This document shows, one piece after another, positions 1-7,367 of a stretch of DNA of 26,215 bases. A program made the position numbers and the translations under genes. The DNA is from an uncultured Eubacterium sp. (GTDB lineage: Bacteria > Bacillota > Clostridia > Lachnospirales > Lachnospiraceae): assembly GCA_934322085.1 (NCBI GenBank), contig CAKRGF010000034.1:1-26215 (forward strand). The letters run 5' to 3'. Within the stretch, counting starts at the first letter, position 1; every line of letters starts with the position of its first letter. The notes under the pieces are model-generated. The model was not told where the DNA came from. It searched no databases and saw only the letters and a program-made list of their open reading frames with translations.

Positions 1-282
1 GAAAATGCATTACATGAGGAACTTGAGCAAGTTCGAAAGTGTATGCCAACAAGAATATTATTTTTAGATGCTTCAAGTGAAGTATTATTAAGACATAAGG
101 AAAATGATAATACTCGTGCCAGAAACTTCTTCGAACATTATTTAAAATATTTATTGCCATTAAAAAGAAAATGGTTTATAGGAAGGGAAAATGTGGATGT
201 TTTAAATGTAGATAATCTGAATGCTGATGAAGTCGGAAAGAAAGTGAAGGAATGGGTCGATTTCTGTATTGAACATTACTAA
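1..282 (+). CDS. C-terminal part of a kinase-like P-loop protein (partial)
   Basis: The frame is open from base 1 to a TAA at 280-282, so only the last 93 residues are present and the start lies outside the window. The visible part reads like the C-terminal half of small P-loop nucleoside or shikimate-kinase-like proteins: a beta-strand ending in LFLDAS, then an Arg/Lys-rich lid-like stretch (LLRHKENDNTRARNFFEHY), then a basic segment and a terminal helix (ADEVGKKVKEWVDFCIEHY). The Walker A motif would be upstream, so neither the ATPase assignment nor the substrate can be confirmed here. An internal ATG at 43 has no good ribosome binding site and is not taken as the start. It sits next to three damaged genes but shows no lesion itself. 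Confidence 0.5.
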   Translation, partial: ENALHEELEQVRKCMPTRILFLDASSEVLLRHKENDNTRARNFFEHYLKYLLPLKRKWFIGRENVDVLNVDNLNADEVGKKVKEWVDFCIEHY

Positions 283-351
283 ACAATTTCCAGTTTGCAA
301 ATCTGCCAGATAATCAGAACAGTTAAAATTGATTGGAATACGGAGATTCAT

Positions 352-600
352 ATGATTGGCAATATAGTAACAGTAAAAGTGTATAGACCGATAGGAAGCT
401 ATCATCCTAAACATAAAGATATGTATTATCCAATTAACTATGGATATATAGAAGGGATAATAATTGCAATTATTCATAGATACGATGATGTTGAAGAAAA
501 ATGGGTTGTAGCTCCGAAGGGAATGATGTTCACTAAGGAAGAAATCAGGGAAAAAGTTTATTTTCAGGAACAGTATTTTAAGTCGGAAATTAGAATGTGA
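352..600 (+). pseudogene. Inorganic-pyrophosphatase-like protein with its catalytic middle deleted
   Basis: The 82-residue ORF begins at ATG 352, six bases after GGAG (342-345); an upstream TTG at 295 is in frame but lacks a binding site. The N-terminal part (VYRPIGSYHPKHKDMYYP, then INYGYIEG) and the C-terminal part (HRYDDVEEKWVVAPKG, KEEIREKVYFQEQYF) match what I recall of a small clostridial pyrophosphatase-like family of about 105-110 residues. In those proteins the two blocks are separated by roughly 25 residues rich in Asp/Glu that include the metal-binding aspartates. Here GYIEG runs directly into IIIAIIHR near 457-466, so that segment is missing and the frame is kept. Without the acidic core the protein should not hydrolyse pyrophosphate. 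It is called a pseudogene, although it would still be translated. Confidence 0.6.
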
Positions 601-669
601 ACTTCAAGTTATATAGATGTTGAACAAACCGTTTATGAAATTAAATTATAAGGCAAAGGAGGAGATAAA

Positions 670-1005
670 ATGCTGGAAGTCAATTTTTATGATGATGTAG
701 ATGACAGCTTATTAAAGTTTGCTGTTATTATTTCTAAGGCAAGTGGGAAATGGGTGTTTTGCAAACATAAAGAAAGAGATACTTATGAAATACCGGGAGG
801 TCATAGAGAAGAAGGTGAATCGATTTTAGACACCGCAAAGCGCGAATTAAGAGAAGAAACGGGAGCAATTGATTTTAAAATTAATCCTATCTGTGTATAT
901 TCTGTCAAGGGAAAGACTAGAGTAAATAAAAATGCAAACGATGAATCATAGGGAATGTTATATATTGCTGATATTTATTCATTTGAGGATGAAGTTTGTG
1001 TATAG
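670..1005 (+). pseudogene. NUDIX hydrolase interrupted by a stop codon and truncated
   Basis: The start at ATG 670 follows AAAGGAGGAG. The first 93 residues carry a complete NUDIX box: GGHREEGESILDTAKRELRE followed by ETGA, matching GX5EX7REUXEEXGU, which binds Mg2+ and hydrolyses nucleoside diphosphates linked to another group. Translation stops at TAG 949-951 after NANDES. The same frame then continues with GMLYIADIYSFEDE, which is what normally follows in this family, up to a second stop at 1003-1005. Full-length relatives run on for about 40 more residues. The gene is therefore broken by a nonsense codon and by loss of its 3' end, and its last codons overlap the next remnant. The 93-residue product keeps the catalytic motif but lacks the final strands and helix, so activity is doubtful. 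Confidence 0.7.
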
Positions 1006-1346
1006 TTTACAAGTAGTGCTTATTTTAATGTCGACGATGTTGGGGGTCTGGAACTTTGCAAATTGGAATATAAAAGCTAGTGTTTTCATACTGGTATTTA
1101 TAGTTCACGAATTATTACATATATCAGTAGTTTATAATATTGGAGATATTAGTTTAACTCATTCAGGAATATTTAACAATTATTCCAATGTTTTTTCTGC
1201 CTTTGACGGATGGATTTGTTTTTGAATTGCTAAGGTATATTGTGTGTATTAATGCAATTATTGCAGGTTCGGATATTATAAATTCTATATTGATAGCTAT
1301 GAAATCGACAAATGCAAAATTTTGCGGAGGATACTATATTGATTAG
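989..1346 (+). pseudogene. DUF3267-type membrane zinc peptidase remnant (frameshift plus deletion)
   Basis: From ATG 989 the frame encodes a hydrophobic stretch and then FIVHELLHISVVYNIGDISL followed by THSGIF. This holds the HExxH zinc-binding motif (HELLH) and the SLTHSG block of DUF3267 proteins. The frame ends at TGA 1223-1225. The C-terminal block of the same family resumes one frame over, from about 1221 to TAG 1344-1346 (LRYIVCINAIIAGSDIINSI, then KSTNAKFCGGYY). Intact relatives have several tens of residues between the two blocks, including transmembrane helices. This copy has therefore lost an internal segment and shifted frame. No separate ribosome binding site is seen at 989. DUF3267 proteins are thought to be intramembrane zincin-like peptidases; this copy is very unlikely to work. 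Confidence 0.6.
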
Positions 1347-1382
1347 AAAAAAGAAAAATACCGAAATTATAAAAGAAACATG

Positions 1383-1496
1383 ATGTTAGAAAACTGCGGA
1401 AAATCAGAGAAACAATTTCCGGAAGAATGTGCTAGGGAGCGGGTTGTTATGGGACAAGAATGTATAAACTGGATTGAGAAAGTGTGGAGAGCATAA
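1383..1496 (+). other. Short unassigned ORF in the decayed stretch
   Basis: A 37-codon ORF runs from ATG 1383 to TAA 1494-1496 (starts MLENCGKSEK, ends NWIEKVWRA). It has no convincing ribosome binding site and I do not recognise it. Because it lies between a frameshifted remnant and an intact gene, it may be the tail of another eroded gene. I see nothing else in 1347-1547. Confidence 0.2.
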
Positions 1497-1559
1497 AGAG
1501 AGAGAAGTCTTTGGAATTTATGAATTCCAGTTTGATTTTTGACACAGGGAGGTGATTTT

Positions 1560-1742
1560 ATGCAATGCCCGTATTGCAATTGCGAAATGGAAAAAGGCAT
1601 AATTAATCAGGACAGATATCCATTAAAGTGGAAATCAGAAGGACCTAATGCAAAAAAAATAAAGCTCACAAGCTTTATGGAAAAAACATATGTGGAAGCT
1701 TATTTGTGTAATAACTGCAATAAGTTAATTATTGATATCTAA
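1560..1742 (+). CDS. Small zinc-ribbon protein, DUF6487-like
   Basis: This 60-residue protein starts at ATG 1560, preceded by GGGAGGTGATTTT; an in-frame ATG at 1539 lacks a binding site. Two cysteine pairs (MQCPYCNCEMEKG near the start and YLCNNCNKLIIDI at the end) form a split zinc ribbon around a Lys-rich middle. This matches the layout of the DUF6487 family, short proteins common in Firmicutes with no known function. It is the only apparently intact gene between 352 and 1742, and it ends 22 bases before the palindromic element at 1764. Metal binding is inferred from the cysteines. Confidence 0.65.
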   Translation: MQCPYCNCEMEKGIINQDRYPLKWKSEGPNAKKIKLTSFMEKTYVEAYLCNNCNKLIIDI

Positions 1743-1763
1743 AAATGAAATCATGGGGAATTA

Positions 1764-1848
1764 TTTAGTATTTTAGTAATTCAGAAAAAAACCTTGTGAC
1801 TCGTAGAACCACGAGACGCAAAGTTTTTTCTGAATTACGGAAACTAAA
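1764..1848. repeat. 85-bp palindromic element (copy 1)
   Basis: The two arms (about 1764-1805 and 1808-1848) are inverted copies with a few mismatches. Reading inward, both give TTTAGT, then GTAATTCAGAAAAAA, then CTTG or TTTG, then CTCGTRG, around a two-base centre. The arm is closely related to the outer-middle part of the larger inverted repeat at 16092-16315 (shared TTTCCGTAATT, CAGAAAAA, TTTGCGTC, CGTGG). It lies between convergent genes, so the RNA hairpin could also end transcription from both sides, but the conserved bases look like a repeat family rather than a plain terminator. Confidence 0.75.
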
Positions 1849-1857
1849 AATATCACA

Positions 1858-2676
1858 TCACCCCACCGGCAAAATCTCAACATCTCCGCTGACGGTGTCA
1901 AAATCATAGCGGTTAATGCCTGAGCCGCAGACAAACTTATCATCTTTTTTTGTTCCGGCAAAACTACAAGTTAAATCCCCGGAAACGGAATCGTTTTCCG
2001 CTTCAAATTCAGAGTTACCTGGAATTGAAACCGAAATATCGCCGCTGACGCTTTCCATGTCAATTTTCTGCGGTGTGACGGATGAAGTAATACGGCAGTC
2101 GCCACTCACGCTGTCACTGTTAATCCGTTCTGCACTTCCATTAAAAGTAAGGTTTCCACTTACGGTATCCAGATAAAAATTCTTTGTAGAAAGACCATTA
2201 ATTGTTGTGTCTGCACTCACTACATCACCGGAAATCTCCGATAAATTGGAAGCGAGTGAACGTGGAATCAAAATCTCCAGATTTTTTCTTCCCAAGCTGC
2301 GGAAGAAAGAAAAGAAGTTACCGCTTTCCCGGTAGCGGACATCTAAAGTTCCATCGTGGTAATAATAATGTGCTTTGTCACTGTCGGATAGGTCGTTTGC
2401 GCCATCTTCTCGAATCTGAATAAGCGTTCCATCGTAAACATCAACTTTTACGGAGCCGCTTACCCAGTCGATAGAAAGGCGGGATAGTTCGGATGCGGAT
2501 ATATCAGCATTTCCCACCTGATACAAATCGGCATTGTCATAGCTGGAAAAAGAGCCAAATATCGGAAAATTGCGGAAGGTGTTGCCAAGAATCCCCACAA
2601 TTAAAATACCGATGAGGGCGAGTGTCAAAATGCCAAGTACAATAATCTTTATCCAGATGGCAGTTTTCTTTTTCAT
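1858..2676 (-). CDS. Membrane-anchored DUF4097 protein
   Basis: This 272-residue protein has one N-terminal transmembrane helix (about residues 8-30) and then an extracytoplasmic domain built from repeated short strands centred on VSGD/VSGN: WVSGSVKV, EISGDVVS, TVSGNLTF, SVSGDCRI, SVSGDISV, SVSGDLTC and TVSGDVEI. This is the repeat pattern of DUF4097, predicted to form a right-handed beta-solenoid like adhesins. The start at 2676 follows GGAGGG. It is 12 bases downstream of the permease-prefix gene at 2689-3357, with which it forms an operon. In Firmicutes such pairs commonly follow a PadR regulator and are linked to envelope stress; no PadR gene is beside this one. The biochemical function is unknown. 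Confidence 0.85.
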   Translation of the reverse strand: MKKKTAIWIKIIVLGILTLALIGILIVGILGNTFRNFPIFGSFSSYDNADLYQVGNADISASELSRLSIDWVSGSVKVDVYDGTLIQIREDGANDLSDSDKAHYYYHDGTLDVRYRESGNFFSFFRSLGRKNLEILIPRSLASNLSEISGDVVSADTTINGLSTKNFYLDTVSGNLTFNGSAERINSDSVSGDCRITSSVTPQKIDMESVSGDISVSIPGNSEFEAENDSVSGDLTCSFAGTKKDDKFVCGSGINRYDFDTVSGDVEILPVG

Positions 2677-2688
2677 AATCGGTCCCTC

Positions 2689-3357
2689 CTAATTTGCTTT
2701 CAGCTCAAAAACAGCTTTAATTATAGATTCAAGCGCAGCACCAATTAAGAAGATAACCCATGAAATGTGCCATGCCATAGTAGTAAAACTAATCACAAAG
2801 TACAGGGCGGTAATGAATACCCACAAAGCACTTTTAATGGCGCGCATTGCCTGCTTATTCGTGTCATTTTTACTCTGCCACTCTTTGAAATCTTCCATAA
2901 AAGTATCGTCCATTTTCGTGTAGCGCGGTTTTGTCATGGAATTGTAAATAATAATTCCGGTTGCAATGGCAATAAAAACAAAAAGACCACAAGCACCAAT
3001 GGCGTCCGGCAGATGCAGACTGTCTGTAATAATTGGCGGGGTAACACACAAAATATAAAGCATGATGGCGATGGAAATGCGGATGGCTGATTTTTTACGC
3101 CATGCCATATAATTTTCCGAGTCCATTTGTTTTGCCGACTGGGAAGAATCTTTCAGGGAAGCAAGAAGTTCATCCAAATCACCAATACTTGCAATGGCAA
3201 TGTTGTAAGCGGCTTCCTCTGATTTTCCCTCCGCCACAAGGTCGTGGTATTTGTCCACGATATTTTGCAAAATTTCTTCTTTTACTTCAACTGCTTTTTT
3301 TGTATTTGGAACATCCTGAAATAAATGGTCCATGTAAGCTCGTAATTTGTTCTCCAT
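2689..3357 (-). CDS. Permease-prefix (HAAS/DUF1700-like) membrane protein
   Basis: Of 222 residues, about 1-75 form a soluble helical domain (LRAYMDHLFQDVPNTKKAVE at the start, later AYNIAIASIGDLDELL) of the HAAS/DUF1700 type. Four transmembrane helices follow at roughly 91-113, 120-142, 175-192 and 197-216, in two pairs separated by a charged loop. The start at 3357 has an excellent binding site (TAAGGAGG, five bases away). HAAS-type proteins typically pair with PadR regulators and DUF4097 proteins, and the latter follows here. Its role is probably in membrane-linked regulation or stress sensing; no enzyme motif is visible. Confidence 0.75.
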   Translation of the reverse strand: MENKLRAYMDHLFQDVPNTKKAVEVKEEILQNIVDKYHDLVAEGKSEEAAYNIAIASIGDLDELLASLKDSSQSAKQMDSENYMAWRKKSAIRISIAIMLYILCVTPPIITDSLHLPDAIGACGLFVFIAIATGIIIYNSMTKPRYTKMDDTFMEDFKEWQSKNDTNKQAMRAIKSALWVFITALYFVISFTTMAWHISWVIFLIGAALESIIKAVFELKAN

Positions 3358-3386
3358 AAAATCCTCCTTATAAAATCTTTTATACC

Positions 3387-3420
3387 ATTAAATTATAACA
3401 TACCTCGTCTGTCAAGGTAT
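3387..3420 (-). promoter_or_regulatory. Promoter and likely operator of the DUF4097 operon
   Basis: On the minus strand TTGACA (3410-3415) is 17 bases from TTTAAT (3387-3392), a good sigma-A promoter. An inverted repeat, ATACCT (3400-3405) and AGGTAT (3415-3420) around nine bases, overlaps the -35 box. Such a site is typical of a repressor operator. A PadR-type repressor encoded elsewhere is a reasonable guess, since PadR regulators usually control this gene pair. Confidence 0.6.
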
Positions 3421-3435
3421 ATTGAAAATATAAGT

Positions 3436-3480
3436 ACATTTGTCACGATACTTGACAAATGTCATGCGATGCGATAGGGT
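3436..3480 (+). promoter_or_regulatory. Perfect 10-bp inverted repeat over the likely dhfr promoter
   Basis: ACATTTGTCA (3436-3445) and TGACAAATGT (3453-3462) are exact inverted copies separated by seven bases. The right arm contains TTGACA (3452-3457), which is 17 bases from TAGGGT (3475-3480), a possible weak promoter for the gene at 3521. The symmetry suggests a dimeric repressor or activator site in the intergenic region shared by the divergent transcription units. The factor is unknown. Confidence 0.55.
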
Positions 3481-3520
3481 GAGAGAATATGATGATACAG
3501 TTAGAGAGAAGGGGTAACCG

Positions 3521-4327
3521 ATGATAGCGATTATTGTGGCGATGAGTGAGAACCGGGTGATTGGCAGAGAGGGAAAAATACCGTGGGATTTGCCGGAGGA
3601 TAGAAAAAAATTTCAAAAGCTGACGATGGGAAATGCCATTGTGATGGGACGCCGCACGTATGATGAAATTGGGCATCCGTTGCCCGGGCGGATGACGTAT
3701 CTTTTGTCCGGAACGAAAAAGATTGAACTGGAAAACTGCCACACGGTGCAAAGTTTAGAAGAAGTATGGGAAAAAGAAAAAAACACCGGGCGGGATATCT
3801 TTATCTGCGGCGGGGCGTCGGTATATGAAGAAGCGCTTAGGGATGCCGATAGAATATATGTAACGAAACTTTTACAAAAAATAGAAGGAGACACTTTTTT
3901 TCCTATGTTTTCGGAGGAAGAATTTGTGGAAAAAAGCTGCGAAATTATAGTGCCTCAAAAGGCTGTTTTTTATGAATATGAGCGTGTGCAAAAAAAGGGT
4001 AAATTTATGCTTTCCACACTGAAAGATTTGTGGTATGATGGTAAAATGGTTACGAAAGAGAAACAGTTGCGGATTTTCGATGAAAAAAGCGGTAAATGGG
4101 AAGTTTTTTCGCCCGTGATTTTTCAAAATTGTATGCGGCCGGAAGAGATTACAATTTATCCGCTCACGATTACTTTACTTGCGGAAGATAGGATACAGAT
4201 TGAGACAAAATATCAGCAGAGGGAATTCGATTTAAAAGATAAGGAAATCGAATTATGTGAATGGGAAGCGAAAATTCACAAAGTGGAATGTACACATTGT
4301 GAAAACTGCGGAAGATGCGGCTGGTAA
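3521..4327 (+). CDS. folA: Dihydrofolate reductase with a novel C-terminal extension
   Basis: Residues 1 to about 160 are a typical bacterial dihydrofolate reductase, reducing dihydrofolate to tetrahydrofolate with NADPH. Visible marks are MIAIIVAMSENRVIG, IPWDLPED with the catalytic acid at D27, GRRTYDEIG and FICGGASVYEEAL (NADPH binding), and the final strands ending in YEYERVQ. Ordinary enzymes end here. This ORF continues for about 106 residues (FMLSTLKDLWYDGK onward), ending in a Cys-rich tail, CTHCENCGRCGW, that could bind metal. I do not recognise the extension. The junction has a run of seven A (3990-3996). One extra A would give VQKKG followed by TAA, a normal-length enzyme of 163 residues, and ATG 4007 could then start the second part separately. 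The start follows AGAAGGGG, and the MATE gene begins 28 bases downstream. Confidence 0.85.
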   Translation: MIAIIVAMSENRVIGREGKIPWDLPEDRKKFQKLTMGNAIVMGRRTYDEIGHPLPGRMTYLLSGTKKIELENCHTVQSLEEVWEKEKNTGRDIFICGGASVYEEALRDADRIYVTKLLQKIEGDTFFPMFSEEEFVEKSCEIIVPQKAVFYEYERVQKKGKFMLSTLKDLWYDGKMVTKEKQLRIFDEKSGKWEVFSPVIFQNCMRPEEITIYPLTITLLAEDRIQIETKYQQREFDLKDKEIELCEWEAKIHKVECTHCENCGRCGW

Positions 4328-4355
4328 ACGAGAAGAAATCAGAGGTGTAGATGAA

Positions 4356-5723
4356 GTGAAAAATCAAATGATATATAGAAGGGCATTGAAGCTTGCGATT
4401 CCGATGATGATACAAAATGGTATTACCAACATGGTCGGGTTAATTGATAATGTGATGGTTGGTAGCATTGGAACAGAAGCGATGACGGCTGTCTCGATTG
4501 TCGGACAGCTTATTTTTGTTTTTAACCTTGCTATTTTCGGAGGAATATCGGGTCCCGGTATCTATGCTGCCCAGTATTATGGACAGGGAAATGAAGAGGG
4601 ATTCCGCAATGCGGTCCGCATGAAAATGTGGATTTGCGGGATTTGTATTATAGCCGGACTTTTACTCTTTTTGCTGGCGGGAGAGAATTTGATTGGTCTT
4701 TATCTTCACGGTGAAAGCCAAGTTGTGAATGCGTCGCTTACGATGTCTTATGCAAAAGAATATCTCGCAATTATGTTATTTACTTTTGTTCCGTTTGGCG
4801 TGACGCAGATTTATGCGAGCAGTCTTAGAGAGACCGGCGAAAGCATAAAGCCGATGATAGCCGGTATCGCATCCGTGGTTATTGATGTGGTATTTAACTA
4901 TTTTCTTATTTACGGAAAATTTGGTTTTCCAAAGCTTGGAGTGAGGGGAGCAGCAATTGCAACTTTGATGGCGCGTGTGGTTGAGATGTTAGTCGTGGTT
5001 ATCTGGACGCACTGCAAAAAGAAGGAAATTACATTTATCAATGGATTGTACCGGACGCTTCTTGTGCCGAAGGCAATCATGGGAGAAATGATAAAAAAAG
5101 GACTTCCTATTTTCTTAAACGAGTTTTTGTGGGCGGGCAGCATTGCGGCGTTGACACAGTGCTATTCGACACGCGGTTTGGAGATTGTGGCAGGACTTCA
5201 GATTTCTAATGCCATTTGTAATCTTTTGAATGTTGTATTTATTTCCCTCGGTTCTGCCGTTGGTATTTTGAGCGGTCAGACACTCGGAGCGGGCGAATAC
5301 GACAAGGCAAAGAAAAATGCGTACTCACTGATGAAATTTGCAGGCGTAATTTGTGTGGGACTTACGATACTTTTAGTTTCCATTTCGGGAGTTTTTCCGA
5401 ATTTGTATGATACAACGAGCCAGGTGCGAAATTACGGAACGTGGTTTATTATTATTACGGCATTGTTTTTCCCGGTGCAGGGTGTTTTGAATGCTCTTTA
5501 TTTTACCGTCCGTTCCGGGGGAAAAACATTTATCACGTTTTTGTTTGACAGTGTGTATTCGTGGGTTGTACCGCTTCCGATTGCGGCGGTATTATGCTAC
5601 TACACAGGTCTTCCCATCCTGGGCGTATATGCGATTGTACAGGCAGCAGATTTAATCAAACTTGCTGTGGGATATATCCTGATTCAAAAGGGAGTCTGGA
5701 TTAGTAATATTGTAGAGGATTAG
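4356..5723 (+). CDS. MATE family efflux transporter
   Basis: This 455-residue membrane protein has about twelve hydrophobic helices and the MATE signature near its start (LKLAIPMMIQNGITNMVGLI, then DNVMVGSIGTEAMTAVSIVG). It also has the second-half equivalent around LPIFLNEFLWAGSIAALTQC. MATE proteins export drugs or metabolites across the cell membrane in exchange for Na+ or H+. I chose GTG 4356 because AGAGGTG lies eight bases upstream; ATG 4368 is the alternative. The longer frame back to 4257 overlaps the previous gene and does not belong to the family. It is probably co-transcribed with the dihydrofolate reductase upstream and the NSS symporter 14 bases downstream. Substrate unknown. Confidence 0.9.
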   Translation: MKNQMIYRRALKLAIPMMIQNGITNMVGLIDNVMVGSIGTEAMTAVSIVGQLIFVFNLAIFGGISGPGIYAAQYYGQGNEEGFRNAVRMKMWICGICIIAGLLLFLLAGENLIGLYLHGESQVVNASLTMSYAKEYLAIMLFTFVPFGVTQIYASSLRETGESIKPMIAGIASVVIDVVFNYFLIYGKFGFPKLGVRGAAIATLMARVVEMLVVVIWTHCKKKEITFINGLYRTLLVPKAIMGEMIKKGLPIFLNEFLWAGSIAALTQCYSTRGLEIVAGLQISNAICNLLNVVFISLGSAVGILSGQTLGAGEYDKAKKNAYSLMKFAGVICVGLTILLVSISGVFPNLYDTTSQVRNYGTWFIIITALFFPVQGVLNALYFTVRSGGKTFITFLFDSVYSWVVPLPIAAVLCYYTGLPILGVYAIVQAADLIKLAVGYILIQKGVWISNIVED

Positions 5724-5737
5724 AAAAGGAGATTGTT

Positions 5738-7285
5738 ATGAAACATGAAAAAAGGTCAAAGTGGTCATCACAGGCAACATTTATTTTAGCGGCGATTGGT
5801 TCCGCCGTTGGACTTGGAAATGCGTGGCGCTTTCCGGGACTTGCCGCAAAGCACGGAGGCGGAACATATTTGTTAATTTACTTAGTTGCGCTGTTTGTTG
5901 TCGGAATTCCACTTCTGATGATGGAGGTTTCCGTTGCACGTAAATTCCACCGCGGTGCCGGCGAAAGTATGCGGGGAATTAATAAAAAGACAGAGTTTAT
6001 CGGATGGGCAGCGACATCAAATGCATTTGTTATTTCTACCTATTATGCAGTTGTTTTCGCATGGGTAATTTTGATGACGGTATGCTCGGTAAAATTTGCC
6101 GGTATGACAGGAGATGTAAATGCGGCGCAGAATCTTTTTGCCGATCTAACACAGACAACATGGGATATCAAAGGTTTTAGTATTCCGATTCCGGTACTGC
6201 TTTCTGTTATCGTGGCTTGGGCAGCGATTTACTATTGTATCCGAAATGGTGCAAGCAGTGTGGGTAAAGTTGTAAAGTATACCGTATTTCTTCCGGTCAT
6301 TCTGCTTGTCATTATGGCAATCAAAGGATGTACGATGCCAGGTGCCGGTGAAGGCCTTCGGATGTTTTTCATTCCTAGCATGAGTGCTTTTGAAGATCCA
6401 AGTTTGTGGATTGATGCCATTGGACAGGTATTTTACAGTTTATCGATTATGATGGCAATTATGTTTGCATATGGTTCTTATCTTGGCGAGTCGGCAAATG
6501 TGGCGAAAGACTGTGTAATTATTGCGCTTTCGGATGCCGCAGTCAGCGTTTTGTCAGGTATCGTTATGTTTTCCACAATGGGTGGTGTTGGGATGCTTGA
6601 TTCGATTACGGATTCCGGAATTGCAACAGCATTTATCGTATACCCGCAGGCAATTGTAAATCTTACGGACATTGGCTGGTTTAATGCGTTGTTTGGTGCT
6701 ATTTTCTACTTGATGTTAGTAACGCTTGCGATTGATTCAGCCTTTTCGATTATCGAGGGTGTATCGGCATCGGTGGCAGATAAGTTCCATTTGAATCCAA
6801 AGAAGGTGACACGGTGGGCGTGTGTAATTAGTGCCATTATTTCTTTATTATATGCAACCCGTGCCGGTGTAGCATGGCTTGACATTGTGGATAATTGGAC
6901 AAATCAGATTAACTTGATTGTAATCGGAATTTTGGAATGTATTGCGGTTGGCTGGTGCTTTCAGATTGATAAAGTGTGGCAGCAGATTAATCGAAATACA
7001 AAGAAATTTAAAATGCCTCGTATCTGGATTCGTCTTGCGATTCGTTATATTGCACCAGCGACATTATTGATTTTGTTTGTGTGGAATCTGTACGTTTTGT
7101 TTGTGCAGAAAGGCGGCCATTATGGTTATGCTCTGTGGGCGGAGTGCCTTGCCGGATGGCTTGTATCGGCACTTGTGTTTGCGAGCGGATTTATTCTCAA
7201 ATTAATTGTGAGACATAAAAAGAAAAACGGGTTTGTTGAAGATGAAATCGTGTGGGAAGAAAACGACCCGGAAGTTGAAAAATAA
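5738..7285 (+). CDS. Sodium-dependent transporter, NSS (SNF) family
   Basis: This 515-residue protein has the hallmark first helix of neurotransmitter:sodium symporters (AAIGSAVGLGNAWRFPGLAA, about residues 18-37, then KHGGG). This region lines the Na+ and substrate sites in LeuT and MhsT. About eleven or twelve transmembrane helices follow, and the acidic C-terminus ends ENDPEVEK. Bacterial members import amino acids such as leucine, tryptophan or tyrosine with Na+; the substrate here cannot be read from sequence. The start ATG 5738 follows AAAAGGAGA. Its stop codon is four bases from the 3' end of a tRNA gene on the other strand. Confidence 0.93.
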   Translation: MKHEKRSKWSSQATFILAAIGSAVGLGNAWRFPGLAAKHGGGTYLLIYLVALFVVGIPLLMMEVSVARKFHRGAGESMRGINKKTEFIGWAATSNAFVISTYYAVVFAWVILMTVCSVKFAGMTGDVNAAQNLFADLTQTTWDIKGFSIPIPVLLSVIVAWAAIYYCIRNGASSVGKVVKYTVFLPVILLVIMAIKGCTMPGAGEGLRMFFIPSMSAFEDPSLWIDAIGQVFYSLSIMMAIMFAYGSYLGESANVAKDCVIIALSDAAVSVLSGIVMFSTMGGVGMLDSITDSGIATAFIVYPQAIVNLTDIGWFNALFGAIFYLMLVTLAIDSAFSIIEGVSASVADKFHLNPKKVTRWACVISAIISLLYATRAGVAWLDIVDNWTNQINLIVIGILECIAVGWCFQIDKVWQQINRNTKKFKMPRIWIRLAIRYIAPATLLILFVWNLYVLFVQKGGHYGYALWAECLAGWLVSALVFASGFILKLIVRHKKKNGFVEDEIVWEENDPEVEK

Positions 7286-7289
7286 AAAA

Positions 7290-7359
7290 GCAGATGACGG
7301 GAATCGAACCCGCCTCTCCAGCTTGGGAAGCTGGCGTTCTACCGATGAACTACATCTGC
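7290..7359 (-). tRNA. tRNA-Gly (CCC)
   Basis: The minus strand folds into a full 70-nt cloverleaf. The acceptor stem is GCAGATG with CATCTGC, and the D arm GTTC/GAAC closes ATCGGTA. The anticodon stem CCAGC/GCTGG encloses the loop TTCCCAA, giving anticodon CCC. The T arm GCGGG/CCCGT encloses TTCGATT. The CCA end is not encoded; the gene is followed at once by a T-run on the minus strand (TTTTTTATTTTT), which overlaps the end of the NSS gene. It lies downstream of the padR/DUF6120 pair on the same strand and may be transcribed with it or from its own weak promoter. Confidence 0.95.
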
Positions 7360-7367
7360 CTAAGAGT

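Noticed and set aside
202..477. 91-codon minus-strand ORF over the kinase and pyrophosphatase-like genes
   Set aside because: The plus-strand frames show family motifs; the minus frame does not.
1773..1961. 62-codon minus-strand ORF
   Set aside because: It spans the palindrome and the end of the DUF4097 gene in a different frame, with no binding site.
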